Source: Lactiplantibacillus pentosus
Lineage (GTDB): Bacteria; Bacillota; Bacilli; Lactobacillales; Lactobacillaceae
Assembly: GCF_003641185.1 (NCBI RefSeq)
Contig: NZ_CP032757.1
Location: forward strand, 2,356,001-2,420,000
Direction: 5' to 3'
DNA length: 64,000 bases
Of the stretch, positions 9,218-17,770 are shown piece by piece. Below the pieces are notes generated by a model. That model was not told the origin of the DNA. It did no database searches and saw only the letters and a program-made list of their open reading frames with translations. The position numbers and the translations under genes were made by a program. Within the stretch, counting starts at the first letter, position 1; each line of letters begins with the position of its first letter.

Positions 9218-9982
9218 CTACTGAACCCCAATGACGCCGCCCTCGCCTGCATTAAAGCTTCGAATTCTTGCACCCACTTCAGCCATCATCCTCCTAGCAA
9301 CCGGTATCTGATCACCATTATTCATCATTAACATTTGAAGCGAGCGATCCATCACTTCAATATTGGGCACATTCACTACAAATGACCGATGAACACGAAT
9401 AAAGCTCGGGTTAGCAACCACTATTTCCGATAGCTTTGCGGTCACGGTTCGTTTGGAAAAATTAGTCACCACGTCAATCTTGTGTGGTTCATCAGCCGTC
9501 TGAAAGTAGTTGACGTCCAACAGCGGCAGCTGCAAACTGATCGATTTATTTTCAAAGAAAAACCAGCCCCCGTTCTTCTGACTACTACCAATCATCGGCA
9601 AACGCAAACTCGCTTTCAGATCAGTCACAATTCGCCGATTCAAGTCGCTGTCGCCTATGCTGTACGTATTTAGTGGGTAAACACGTGACTGGATAATCGC
9701 CATCGCATTTACGGGCTGCGTAGTGACTAAACTGATCACTGCGAATTTATCAACCGCTCTAATCAGCCGGCAAACCTTTAAGGCATACGTGTCCCAATGG
9801 GCAAAAACCACAAAATAAACCTGATAATTGGGTTTTTGCGTCAAATAACGTGCGACGCGTTTTAATGACGACAAATGGCAGACGCGTTTGACTAGCGATA
9901 ATTCAGGCCCACCATTGAACTTCTGGCAAAAACATTCCCCACTCGCGAAATCCTCAGAACAAATGCAAACATCGAATTTCAT
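9218..9982 (-). CDS. LytTR-domain transcriptional regulator (orphan, AgrA/PlnC-like)
   Basis: DNA-binding regulator with a C-terminal LytTR domain (about residues 150-245), recognisable by SFIRVHRSFVVNVPNIE and the preceding HKIDVVTNFSKRTVTAKLSEI. The N-terminal 130 residues resemble a response-regulator receiver in length but I cannot place a clear phospho-acceptor Asp. The first 20 residues contain three of the protein's cysteines (CICSE, GECFC). No histidine kinase or peptide gene is adjacent, so input is unknown. The ATG at 9982 follows GGGGG; an upstream start 16 codons earlier lacks a site. Convergent with rpsD. Confidence 0.8.
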   Translation of the reverse strand: MKFDVCICSEDFASGECFCQKFNGGPELSLVKRVCHLSSLKRVARYLTQKPNYQVYFVVFAHWDTYALKVCRLIRAVDKFAVISLVTTQPVNAMAIIQSRVYPLNTYSIGDSDLNRRIVTDLKASLRLPMIGSSQKNGGWFFFENKSISLQLPLLDVNYFQTADEPHKIDVVTNFSKRTVTAKLSEIVVANPSFIRVHRSFVVNVPNIEVMDRSLQMLMMNNGDQIPVARRMMAEVGARIRSFNAGEGGVIGVQ

Positions 9983-10120
9983 TGATTTTCCCCCATCAAC
10001 GCTGTTTTTCATGGCAACACTAGAAGACAAGATACAATGATTAAACCTAACGCTTTACACCACAAAGTCTAGCATATCGCTTGGACGTTCTCTATCAATC
10101 GCGTCTCTTGTTTCATACAC

Positions 10121-10176
10121 TAAAACGGACAGTTGATCTAAGCAGCGCTATAGCGACTTAAATTAACTGTCCGTTT
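10121..10176 (-). terminator. Intrinsic terminator downstream of the 109-codon unknown gene
   Basis: AAACGGACAGTT and AACTGTCCGTTT form a long imperfect stem (with an inner CGCTATAGCG hairpin) flanked by T/A-rich ends. It faces the minus-strand gene that ends at 10204. Confidence 0.7.
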
Positions 10177-10203
10177 CCACTCAATCTGAATGACATCAAT
10201 AAT

Positions 10204-10533
10204 TTAAAGATAAGGATCAAAAATGGTTGGCGTTTCAGCAAGCTGCGAGATTAGATGGCGATTCTTCAATTCTTTTTCACGCAACAGCAGCAACATGTGC
10301 CACGTATATTGGTACAATTTCTGATTATTAGTTGGCAGCATCACCGGTACCATATCGTTTTCGCGAAAATTATGATACAAGTCAATCATCACGAATTGAG
10401 TCCCCTTGCCGTTCCTCAATTCGTGTATCATCCGTTTCAGGCCGTTTTTATATGAAACCGACTGCTGATTATCAACAGGCTCTTGATAGGCAGTTTCAAT
10501 CAACTGTTCCAAGGTTTCTGCATCCGCATCCAT
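10204..10533 (-). CDS. Hypothetical protein, 109 residues
   Basis: I do not recognise this family. It is a soluble, mixed-charge protein without membrane segments or metal-binding cysteines. It opens MDADAETLEQLIET and has a central hydrophobic stretch GTQFVMIDLYHNF. ATG at 10533 has AAGGGGG upstream; a longer frame to 10617 has no such site. Same strand as the LytTR gene below it and the YktB-like gene above, separated from both by more than 170 bp, with its own terminator. Confidence 0.6.
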   Translation of the reverse strand: MDADAETLEQLIETAYQEPVDNQQSVSYKNGLKRMIHELRNGKGTQFVMIDLYHNFRENDMVPVMLPTNNQKLYQYTWHMLLLLREKELKNRHLISQLAETPTIFDPYL

Positions 10534-10705
10534 CCTAATTACCCCCTTGTGCCTTACAAAATTTTCGCTAACTCGAAAGATTTTGTCTTTCAACAAGGTT
10601 ATAATCCTTTTGGCCACCGGCTACCAGCTATTCTCCCAAACTGCGTGCTAGGGCGCTTAAGTGGCTGCATGCGATTTTTTACCCGTCTCCGTCGCCCGCT
10701 TTTGA

Positions 10706-11329
10706 CTATCTATTGTTCATCACCTGATCATAAATCGGGAGTAACTGCTCAAACGTTGTCAAAATTGTCGCCGTTAGTTCAGCCGGATCATCAAACAATG
10801 GGTCTCCCACTTGGACCGACCGCCCCACGACCAGTTCACTATGTTTATACTGATCAAATTTCTGAATTGCTGCCGTAATATTAGCGGGAGTGGCGGGCAT
10901 TGTCTTGGCTTCACCGTGATTATTACTGATGACAAAACCAGTGGGCAGCGCCATGAGCTTGGGCGTTAAGTCTTTAATCGCCATTTTAGCCTGAACGCTA
11001 GGCTTGCATTCGTCCAAAATATCAAAATAGATAAAGAGCCGGTCGGGCCACAAGCCGAGTTCAAAATGCGGCCAGGCCTTATAACTCCGCTTATTTTGAC
11101 TAAAAGCCACCCACGTATCTACCGGCGGATTCTTATGGCGCCGTAGATGTTTGGCAACATGGGCATAAAATGGCGCACCGTTTGGCTGTTGCAAGTGGTC
11201 AATAATCAGTGGTGCCAATTGCTCAAACTTCGGATCGATCACCGTTTTGATCAGCTGCATCCGTCCAGCCAGTGTTGGGTCATTAAAGATTTCAAAATCT
11301 TGATTCGTAAACACGAGACTCATCTCCAT
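10706..11329 (-). CDS. DUF1054 / UPF0637 family protein (YktB-like)
   Basis: Conserved Firmicute protein of unknown function, 207 residues, similar in length and sequence style to B. subtilis YktB. Recognisable blocks are HVAKHLRRHKNPPVDTWVAF, WPHFELGLWPDRLFIYFDIL and MALPTGFVISNNHGE. Soluble, no signal peptide. Start choice between ATG 11329 and ATG 11323 is open; neither has a well-spaced ribosome site. Divergent from the YueI-like gene. Confidence 0.85.
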   Translation of the reverse strand: MEMSLVFTNQDFEIFNDPTLAGRMQLIKTVIDPKFEQLAPLIIDHLQQPNGAPFYAHVAKHLRRHKNPPVDTWVAFSQNKRSYKAWPHFELGLWPDRLFIYFDILDECKPSVQAKMAIKDLTPKLMALPTGFVISNNHGEAKTMPATPANITAAIQKFDQYKHSELVVGRSVQVGDPLFDDPAELTATILTTFEQLLPIYDQVMNNR

Positions 11330-11445
11330 CAGTCGTTTACACTAACCATACCGCACCACCAATCCGAACGCCACCCCCTTCTCTTCGCTATTCTGACGGG
11401 AACATGCTACAATGATAATTACTATCTAGGAAAGGATGTTAGACA

Positions 11446-11910
11446 ATGGCTGAAACAGACAAACAACCGGTCGATCGAATCGAAACTGCCATCCACGGGA
11501 CGCCAAAGCTGCATCCCGACGAACAACGAAAGTACCTTGGGACATTTCGTGAACGCGTCGAAGTCGCAGTGACCGTGGCGCAAATTAAGCAGGCAGACTA
11601 CGTCGATGCACTGACCCAGGCTTTTGCGGCCCATCCCGATAACCAACTATTCATCAATGGCAATCTGGAACAGGACTTGATTGGGCCCTACATCAAGGCT
11701 GCGAGTCACGCCAAGATCAAATTCACCATCAAAACAGATGATATTTATCGCACCGCTGATGATAATTACGCCCTGGTGTTCACCGCGGCAACGGCTATCA
11801 ACCAAGACGATATTGATATTGCCCATCGCTATCCAGCACAAGGCACGTCGACTGACGAAGATGATAACAAGCCAGCTGGGTTGTTAGATAAATTCAAAAA
11901 ATTATTATAA
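11446..11910 (+). CDS. YueI family protein (DUF1694)
   Basis: Small soluble protein of 154 residues, unknown function. Family features are the N-terminal LGTFRERVEVAVTVAQ and the NLEQDLIGPYIKAA block with a following ADDNYALVF strand. The ATG follows AGGAAAGGA. Ends in a short acidic linker and a Lys-rich tail. Monocistronic with a strong terminator. Confidence 0.85.
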   Translation: MAETDKQPVDRIETAIHGTPKLHPDEQRKYLGTFRERVEVAVTVAQIKQADYVDALTQAFAAHPDNQLFINGNLEQDLIGPYIKAASHAKIKFTIKTDDIYRTADDNYALVFTAATAINQDDIDIAHRYPAQGTSTDEDDNKPAGLLDKFKKLL

Positions 11911-11923
11911 GCATTCAGATAAC

Positions 11924-11967
11924 AAAAGCCCGGACGACTTTAAACTTGAAGTCGTCCGGGCTTTTTT
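11924..11967 (+). terminator. Intrinsic terminator after yueI-like gene
   Basis: AAAAGCCCGGACGACTT and AAGTCGTCCGGGCTTTTTT form a perfect 17-bp stem. It may also serve the convergent SdpI-like gene. Confidence 0.92.
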
Positions 11968-11984
11968 CATGCGCTAACTATGCG

Positions 11985-12611
11985 CTAACTATGCGCTAAC
12001 GCACTATACAAACTCATTGCAAATAACGCCAAGATAACGACGACCATGACGATGATCGCAATCACCTGCGTGGTCATGACGCTTAATAATAACAATATCC
12101 CGCCACCAACTAAGGTGTAACCTAACCAATACCGCACGCGCCGCCAAACCATCGGATGAATCGGCCGGGTGCCACGCCGCACCTGTGCGTACTGATTGGC
12201 GCTAATCGTCGGCAAGTAGTTGCCAATTGCCATGAAGATAAACGCCACCAAGCTGATGGCAATCCGCCAAATATCCATCCGATGGCCCAGATTGTAGCTA
12301 ATCGTGGTGGCATAAATCACGCCAGACAGTACGGGCACAATCCAAATCATCATCCGCTCAAATCGTGGCGCTGGCCCTTTGTGGGTCGCATTTAGACGTG
12401 TAGCTCCCACGCAGATCAGTTGAAAAACCACCATTAACAATGGCAAACCAAAAACGACCACCGCTTTACTTGCCATGCCATTCGGCTGATTATCCAAGTT
12501 GAAATGAATTGCCATTCTGACTGGTAACGCTTGATAGTTGGCCACGCCATACAAAATCGGTAATAAAATCACAATATAACTCAACCATAATTGCACGCTA
12601 CGCTTCATCAT
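11985..12611 (-). CDS. SdpI-like integral membrane protein (DUF1648/SdpI family)
   Basis: Predicted polytopic membrane protein, about 208 residues with six hydrophobic segments (about 10-28, 50-70, 85-105, 115-135, 160-180, 182-203). It carries the family's VRMAIHFNLDNQPNGMASK segment between the first two. In B. subtilis, SdpI gives immunity to the SdpC toxin and signals to SdpR; no SdpC-like gene is visible here, so the substrate or stimulus is unknown. The start overlaps the end of the ArsR-type gene; ATG 12611 has GGGGG nine bases upstream, with 12608 and 12620 as alternatives. Confidence 0.82.
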   Translation of the reverse strand: MMKRSVQLWLSYIVILLPILYGVANYQALPVRMAIHFNLDNQPNGMASKAVVVFGLPLLMVVFQLICVGATRLNATHKGPAPRFERMMIWIVPVLSGVIYATTISYNLGHRMDIWRIAISLVAFIFMAIGNYLPTISANQYAQVRRGTRPIHPMVWRRVRYWLGYTLVGGGILLLLSVMTTQVIAIIVMVVVILALFAMSLYSALAHS

Positions 12612-12888
12612 TATTGTCATCCCCCTGCTTGCCGCTGAACCGATACAGCCACGTCAACATCTCTTCGAACACACTCGCATTTAACTCATAATACAAATAA
12701 TTTTTTTCTTTAGTGACGGTAACCAAACCCGCGGACCTCAATAATTTAAGGTGATACGAAACCGTCGCTTGGCTCAAGTTAAAGTGCGCGGCAATCTCGC
12801 CCGCCGACTGTCGATTCTGTCGCAACTCCTCCAGAATTTGCCGTCTCACCGGGTCAGCAATCGCCTTGAACGTTGTATTCAATGCCAT
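12598..12888 (-). CDS. ArsR-family transcriptional regulator (SdpR-like)
   Basis: 96-residue winged-helix repressor. The HTH runs over residues 10-75 with RRQILEELRQNRQSAGEI and FNLSQATVSYHLKLL as the recognition helix. No metal-binding ELCVCDL motif is present, which argues against arsenic or zinc sensing and for an SdpR-type role. It overlaps the downstream SdpI-like gene, and a perfect inverted repeat just upstream of its start probably serves as its own operator. Confidence 0.88.
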   Translation of the reverse strand: MALNTTFKAIADPVRRQILEELRQNRQSAGEIAAHFNLSQATVSYHLKLLRSAGLVTVTKEKNYLYYELNASVFEEMLTWLYRFSGKQGDDNNDEA

Positions 12889-12910
12889 CTGAACCCCACC
12901 TTCTCACTAC

Positions 12911-12934
12911 CTATTTAGATATATCTCTAAATAG
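12911..12934 (-). promoter_or_regulatory. Candidate autoregulatory operator of the SdpR/SdpI-like pair
   Basis: CTATTTAGA and TCTAAATAG are perfect 9-bp inverted arms separated by 6 bp, about 25 bp upstream of the regulator's start codon. ArsR-family repressors bind such palindromes; the assignment is inferred from position. Confidence 0.6.
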
Positions 12935-13045
12935 ATTATAACAACGAGTTGTTTGAAACACAAGGGAGTATTTAGAAGAATTTCGAAACAGATTTTCTGG
13001 ATGCTTTGATGCTTGGCTTCAACGTTTAGGCCAACCATTTAGACG

Positions 13046-13083
13046 CAAAAAATCGGTTTTTAAGTTAGGCTTAAAAACCGATT
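13046..13083 (-). terminator. Terminator of the pxp operon
   Basis: On the minus strand AATCGGTTTTTAAG pairs with CTTAAAAACCGATT, followed by a T-run. It is the first strong hairpin after the last gene of the 13-19 kb operon. Confidence 0.85.
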
Positions 13084-13187
13084 CTCTGTTGTAAGTTTCA
13101 AAGGGATAGTGGTGGTTATCTTAATGTACCAATGCCTACTCGTACTAATCAGTTAATCACACCTCGTCCAGCTTAGATTAATATCCT

Positions 13188-14393
13188 TTAAATATGAATC
13201 GACATGATCGTTCGAATACCCGCAAATGCCATAAAAATCACGACCACCCAACCACTGATTAGCAACCAGACCGGATGACGATAACTTTGCCCCATAATTC
13301 GATGCGACGTTGCAGCAATCAATAAAATTGCCAGTGCAATTGGTAGGATTAAACCATTGAGTGCGCCAACGACGACCAAGACCTTTGCTGGATTACCAAT
13401 AAAATAAAAGATTATCGTTGCAGCTGCTATAAAACCGATAATTAGCCAACGACGCCAGCGTGGATTCGTCTCACTTGCCGTATGGTAATCTAAAAATGAT
13501 ACCGATGTGAATGTCGAGCCAAGTGTTGACGTCATTCCTGCTGCTAACAATAATAATCCAAAGAATTTATAACCAAATTCACCAGCCGCAACTTTGAAGA
13601 TTGTCGCGGCCGGATTACTGGCATCTAATTGATGTCCGCTGACAACCACCGCTAATCCTGCCAAAAATAGCATGACGCGAATGACTGATGCAACACCAAT
13701 TCCGGTCAGTGCGCCTTCATTAACTGTCTTTAAGTACTGCGAACCATGTACACCGCCTTCCAATAAGCGATGTCCACCTGCAAAAGAGATGTAACCACCA
13801 ACCGTACCACCTACAATCGTGACGATGGAATAAAAGTCAATGTTACTAGGTAAGAAAGTGTGTTGTACCGCACTCTGATACGGTACGGTCGTCACGGCAA
13901 TAATATAGATCAATATTAAAATCTTGATAACTGCCAGTCCCTGAACAGTGCGATCTACAACTAGCAAAGCATCCTTTACTAAAAAAAGACTAATTGCGAC
14001 AATCGCTGCAATAATGGCGCCATTCTCAGGAGAGATCCCAAAAAGAACGTTTAAACCAAGACCTGCACCACCAATATTACCAATATTAAAGAAGAACCCA
14101 CCAATCACAATCAGGACTGTTAACAGATACCCAAGTCCAGGAACGACTTCATTAGCCAATACTTGAGCGTGCTTTCCGGAAACAATAATAATACGCCAAA
14201 TGTTTAATTGGACAACAATATCTACCAAAATACAAATCAGGATGGCAAATCCAAAATTGGCACCTAGTTTTCCAGTAAAAGTCGCAGTCTGGGTCAGAAA
14301 TCCTGGGCCAACTGCCGCCATCGCCATCATAAAAGCCGCGCCCATTGCGACATTTAATGCTGAACGCTTACTAATCGCCTTCTCGTTCTTCAT
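13188..14393 (-). CDS. NRAMP-fold transporter (YcsG-like)
   Basis: Polytopic membrane transporter of 401 residues with about 11 hydrophobic segments. The signature GPGFLTQTATFTGKLGANFG at residues 28-47 replaces the DPGN metal-binding motif of true Mn/Fe NRAMP carriers. Homologues (B. subtilis YcsG) are linked to pxpABC genes, so it may carry 5-oxoproline or a related organic acid rather than a metal; this is inference from context. It is the last gene of the operon, 58 bp after pxpA, and is followed by a terminator. Confidence 0.85.
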   Translation of the reverse strand: MKNEKAISKRSALNVAMGAAFMMAMAAVGPGFLTQTATFTGKLGANFGFAILICILVDIVVQLNIWRIIIVSGKHAQVLANEVVPGLGYLLTVLIVIGGFFFNIGNIGGAGLGLNVLFGISPENGAIIAAIVAISLFLVKDALLVVDRTVQGLAVIKILILIYIIAVTTVPYQSAVQHTFLPSNIDFYSIVTIVGGTVGGYISFAGGHRLLEGGVHGSQYLKTVNEGALTGIGVASVIRVMLFLAGLAVVVSGHQLDASNPAATIFKVAAGEFGYKFFGLLLLAAGMTSTLGSTFTSVSFLDYHTASETNPRWRRWLIIGFIAAATIIFYFIGNPAKVLVVVGALNGLILPIALAILLIAATSHRIMGQSYRHPVWLLISGWVVVIFMAFAGIRTIMSIHI

Positions 14394-14451
14394 CTCATTA
14401 CCATCCCTTCAAGAACCCACACTTCGATGAACCAATATTAGTCTACACAAA

Positions 14452-15198
14452 TCAGAATGCAGTAACTGCTATCTGGTTTTCAATTAATGCAGCGTGAATT
14501 CGTTTGACAAATGCTAACGCCTTAGGACCGTCCCCGTGTACACAAATCGTATCGGGTATGATTGAAACCTCACTACCATCGACTGCAGTTACAACATGGT
14601 CTTTTACCATTCGTAACACTCTTTGAACGGCAATGTCTTCGTCTGCTATCATCGCGTTGGGTTGATTGCGGGGAACTAGCCTGCCATTAGGCAAATATTG
14701 TCTATCCGCAAAAACCTCCTGAGCATAGGGTAAACCAACCTGACGAGCCGCTTTAATCAAATTACTATTCGCTAAGCCAATCAAACAAGTACTCGGGTCA
14801 ACACTTGCAATCCCATTACAAATTGCCGTTGCAAGTGTTAAATCATCGGCTGCCATATTGTATAGTGCACCGTGTGGCTTAACATGGTGCAGTGGCGTAC
14901 CACCACAAAACGCTTGCAATGCCCCAAGCTGATAAACAATATCTGCTTCAACCGCTGCTGGAGTCAATTGCATTTTGCGGCGGCCAAAGCCAACCAAATC
15001 AGGAAAACCAGGATGTGCGCCAATAGCAACCTGATTTTTATGCGCCAATGCAACGGTTTTCTGCATGACTTCAGGATCACCCGCGTGAAAACCACAAGCA
15101 ATATTCGCTGATGTAATCACTGCTAACACCTGCTCATCCATCCCAAGTGAGTATCTCCCAAAGCTTTCACCCAAATCACAATTTAAATCAATTTTCAT
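14452..15198 (-). CDS. pxpA: 5-oxoprolinase subunit A (LamB/YcsF family)
   Basis: Component of the ATP-dependent PxpABC 5-oxoprolinase that opens pyroglutamate to glutamate in the cytoplasm. 248 residues. Opens with the family signature MKIDLNCDLGESFG and has SANIACGFHAGDP (about 31-43) and HHVKPHGALYN (about 104-114). ATG 15198 is chosen because AGGAG lies seven bases upstream and because homologues start at this Met. The frame's upstream end runs into the stop of ycsI. Confidence 0.93.
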   Translation of the reverse strand: MKIDLNCDLGESFGRYSLGMDEQVLAVITSANIACGFHAGDPEVMQKTVALAHKNQVAIGAHPGFPDLVGFGRRKMQLTPAAVEADIVYQLGALQAFCGGTPLHHVKPHGALYNMAADDLTLATAICNGIASVDPSTCLIGLANSNLIKAARQVGLPYAQEVFADRQYLPNGRLVPRNQPNAMIADEDIAVQRVLRMVKDHVVTAVDGSEVSIIPDTICVHGDGPKALAFVKRIHAALIENQIAVTAF

Positions 15199-15214
15199 CT
15201 CAACACTCCTCGTA

Positions 15215-15997
15215 TTATTCACCCAGAACTTTTGTCAACTCAGTATCCAAAATATCAGTCATTAACATATGTCCAGGTGCATGCGTGATGACCAATGGTA
15301 ATTTGCTTTGCATTACCACCGCTTGCGGGGTTACACCACACGCCCAGAAAACTGGTATTTCCCCGTTATAAATTGGAACTGAATCCCCAAAATCAGGCTT
15401 TGACAAATCAGTGATTCCAAGTGACTCTGGTTGTCCAACTTGGATTGGCATTCCGTGTACTTGCGGTAGCCGTTCTGTAATTGCAATGGCCTGAGCAATT
15501 TGGTTGGCAGGAATTGGTCGCATACTGACAACCACATTACCGTGGAATCGTCCCGCCGGAGTTGTTTTAATATTAGTCGTATACATTGGGACATTTTTCT
15601 TCAACGTAATATGTCTCATTTCAATACCGTTTTCTAATAAGGCTGACTCAAATGAAAAACTACAGCCAATCAGAAACGTCACAAAATCCGATTGCCAAAT
15701 TGAACTCACCTCATACGGACTATCAACGAGCTGACCATTCCTATAAACTCGATATTGAGGACAATCTCGAGCAATATCGATATCTGTTGCAAATACACTC
15801 AACTTTCTTGAACCCACATCTGTCACTTCAAGAATTGGGCAAGCCTTGCGATTACGCTGAACAAACAACAAAAAATCATAAGCTTCGCTCTCTGGTAAAA
15901 TAACCAAATTTGCTTGCGTATACCCTAGGCACTGGCCACTACTTTGTTCCCGATATAGTCCTTGGCGACACGCTTGTCTGAACATTGCTGGTGTCAT
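15215..15997 (-). CDS. Putative hydro-lyase, YcsI family (DUF1445)
   Basis: 260-residue cytosolic protein whose relatives are called putative hydro-lyases; the true reaction is not established. Signatures are YTQANLVILPESEAYDFLLF, CPILEVTD, TFLIGCSFSFESALL and PVFWACGVTPQ. Its relatives repeatedly sit beside pxp genes. A clean AGGAGG precedes the ATG, yet this site and the first 20 codons lie inside the 3' end of accC, a 59-bp overlap. Role in converting or protecting an oxoproline-related metabolite is only inferred. Confidence 0.88.
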   Translation of the reverse strand: MTPAMFRQACRQGLYREQSSGQCLGYTQANLVILPESEAYDFLLFVQRNRKACPILEVTDVGSRKLSVFATDIDIARDCPQYRVYRNGQLVDSPYEVSSIWQSDFVTFLIGCSFSFESALLENGIEMRHITLKKNVPMYTTNIKTTPAGRFHGNVVVSMRPIPANQIAQAIAITERLPQVHGMPIQVGQPESLGITDLSKPDFGDSVPIYNGEIPVFWACGVTPQAVVMQSKLPLVITHAPGHMLMTDILDTELTKVLGE

Positions 15998-17318
15998 GGT
16001 GTGACCTCCTATTTTTTACAACTTCATCAATAAATTCAATATCAAACTGATTATCTAGCCACTTAGCGTTATGGATGAGTTGATCAACGAAATCAAGATT
16101 GGTTGGAACCCCCATAATTACGGTCTCTGAAATTGCAACTTGCAGTTTTCGTATTGCAATTGCTCTAGTTGGACCATAGGCGATGATTTTTGCAATCAGT
16201 GCATCATAATTTGGCGGAATCATATAACCCTGATATAGCGCAGTATCCACACGAATTCCATTTCCACCTGGCAAGTGTAGTCCAGACACACGTCCAGGGG
16301 CTAGCGCCGTTACACGACATTCAATTGCATGACCGTCTAGTTGAACATCCGATTGTTGAAGCAACAAGGGCTCTTGGTTAGCGACCCCCAGCTGTGCATC
16401 TACCAAATCAAGACCTGTAATCAATTCTGTAACTGGATGTTCAACTTGAATACGCGTATTCATCTCCATAAAATAATATTGTCCGGGTGCACAATACAGA
16501 AATTCAAGCGTTCCAACACCACGAAACCCCAATGTCTTGGTGACATTGCGTGCAAGCTGTTGTAAAGTTACTCGACTCTCAACATCAATACTACTTGGTG
16601 CTTCCTCGATTACTTTTTGATGATATTGCTGTAGTGAGCAATCCCGTTCCCCCAAGCTCAAAACATGTCCATGCTCATCCGCCAGCACTTGAATCTCGAT
16701 ATGCCGCGGTTTCAGAATTAACTTTTCTATATACATTTCTGCATTCCCAAAAGCGGCATTGGCCTCCTCACTAGCAATTGAAAACACCTGCTTCATTTCT
16801 TCTTCGCCATTAATAATTCGCATCCCTTTTCCTCCGCCACCAGCCACAGCCTTCAGCATGACAGGATATCCAATATTTGACGCTGCTTGACAGGCTTTCT
16901 GGACATCAGTCAACCGGGGGCTTCCAGGGATAACCGGTATATTGGCATTTTGCATGGCAGTTCTAGCTGCAGCCTTGTCGCCGAGTAGCGCAATTGTTTC
17001 AGGTGTCGGTCCAATGAATATCAAATGATTATCTATACATCGTTGGGCAAATTCAGCATTTTCTGACAAAAAGCCGTAACCGGGGTGAATCGCGTCAGCA
17101 CCCATGACTTGTGCAGCACTGATGAGTCGCGCTTGATTCAAATAACTCTCTTGGGGCTCACCAGGCCCAATACAAATTGCCATATCTGCCATTCGAACAT
17201 GTAAAGCGTCGCGGTCAACGGTCGAGTATACCGCCACGGTCTGTATGTGTCGCACCCGGCATGCCCGAATGATACGCACGGCGATTTCACCACGATTAGC
17301 TATCAGTACTCGTTTCAT
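15939..17318 (-). CDS. accC: Biotin carboxylase of the pxp operon (divergent AccC)
   Basis: ATP-grasp enzyme that carboxylates biotin on a carrier protein. 459 residues. Domains: N-terminal KRVLIANRGEIAVRIIRACR, glycine-rich ATP loop AVAGGGGKGMR, HPGYGFLSENAEFAQ, catalytic TRIQVEHPVTE and GHAIECR. The usual MQRRHQK motif reads LQQYHQK, and the NAEDP motif after IECR is lost (TALAP). The C-terminus extends about 20 residues into the ycsI start. These changes set it apart from standard fatty-acid AccC, so a dedicated role with pxpBC is likely. Confidence 0.93.
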   Translation of the reverse strand: MKRVLIANRGEIAVRIIRACRVRHIQTVAVYSTVDRDALHVRMADMAICIGPGEPQESYLNQARLISAAQVMGADAIHPGYGFLSENAEFAQRCIDNHLIFIGPTPETIALLGDKAAARTAMQNANIPVIPGSPRLTDVQKACQAASNIGYPVMLKAVAGGGGKGMRIINGEEEMKQVFSIASEEANAAFGNAEMYIEKLILKPRHIEIQVLADEHGHVLSLGERDCSLQQYHQKVIEEAPSSIDVESRVTLQQLARNVTKTLGFRGVGTLEFLYCAPGQYYFMEMNTRIQVEHPVTELITGLDLVDAQLGVANQEPLLLQQSDVQLDGHAIECRVTALAPGRVSGLHLPGGNGIRVDTALYQGYMIPPNYDALIAKIIAYGPTRAIAIRKLQVAISETVIMGVPTNLDFVDQLIHNAKWLDNQFDIEFIDEVVKNRRSHHDTSNVQTSVSPRTISGTK

Positions 17319-17337
17319 GAAGTTCTTCCTTTCAAAT

Positions 17338-17766
17338 TCAATCCAAGCTCACTTCCAGCAAGTCTTGATCATACTCAACAGTTTCTTCATTACCAACACA
17401 GATTTTAGTAATTGTTCCTTCCTTATCCGAAACAATATTGTGCATCATCTTCATCGCCTCAATGACGCCAACCGTCTGACCTTTTTTGATATGGTCACCA
17501 ACTTTCACTAGTGGCCCTTCTCCTGGATTGGTAGCAGTATAATAAATGCCAACTAAGGGCGCCTTGATAGTTGATGTTGAAGTTGCAGCACGGTTTGATT
17601 TTCTAGAATCACTATCATCACCATCAGCTACTGGTAGCCCTGACGATTCACCGTCAACAGGCTGACGTTCCAGGTGATAGTGTCGGTCACCCTCTCGATA
17701 ATCAAACTTTGTCACGCCATACGCACTCATCAACGCCATAATACTTTTGATTTCTTTAACATCCAT
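17338..17766 (-). CDS. accB: Biotin carboxyl carrier protein of the pxp operon
   Basis: Small biotinylated carrier of 142 residues. The N-terminal helix region (1-35) and a Ser/Thr/Asp-rich linker (36-66) lead to the biotinyl domain with EAMKMM; K106 is the expected biotin site. It is 4 bp after pxpC and 19 bp before accC, so it is translated with both. It should be modified by the cell's biotin ligase and loaded by the adjacent AccC. Confidence 0.94.
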   Translation of the reverse strand: MDVKEIKSIMALMSAYGVTKFDYREGDRHYHLERQPVDGESSGLPVADGDDSDSRKSNRAATSTSTIKAPLVGIYYTATNPGEGPLVKVGDHIKKGQTVGVIEAMKMMHNIVSDKEGTITKICVGNEETVEYDQDLLEVSLD

Positions 17767-17770
17767 GACT

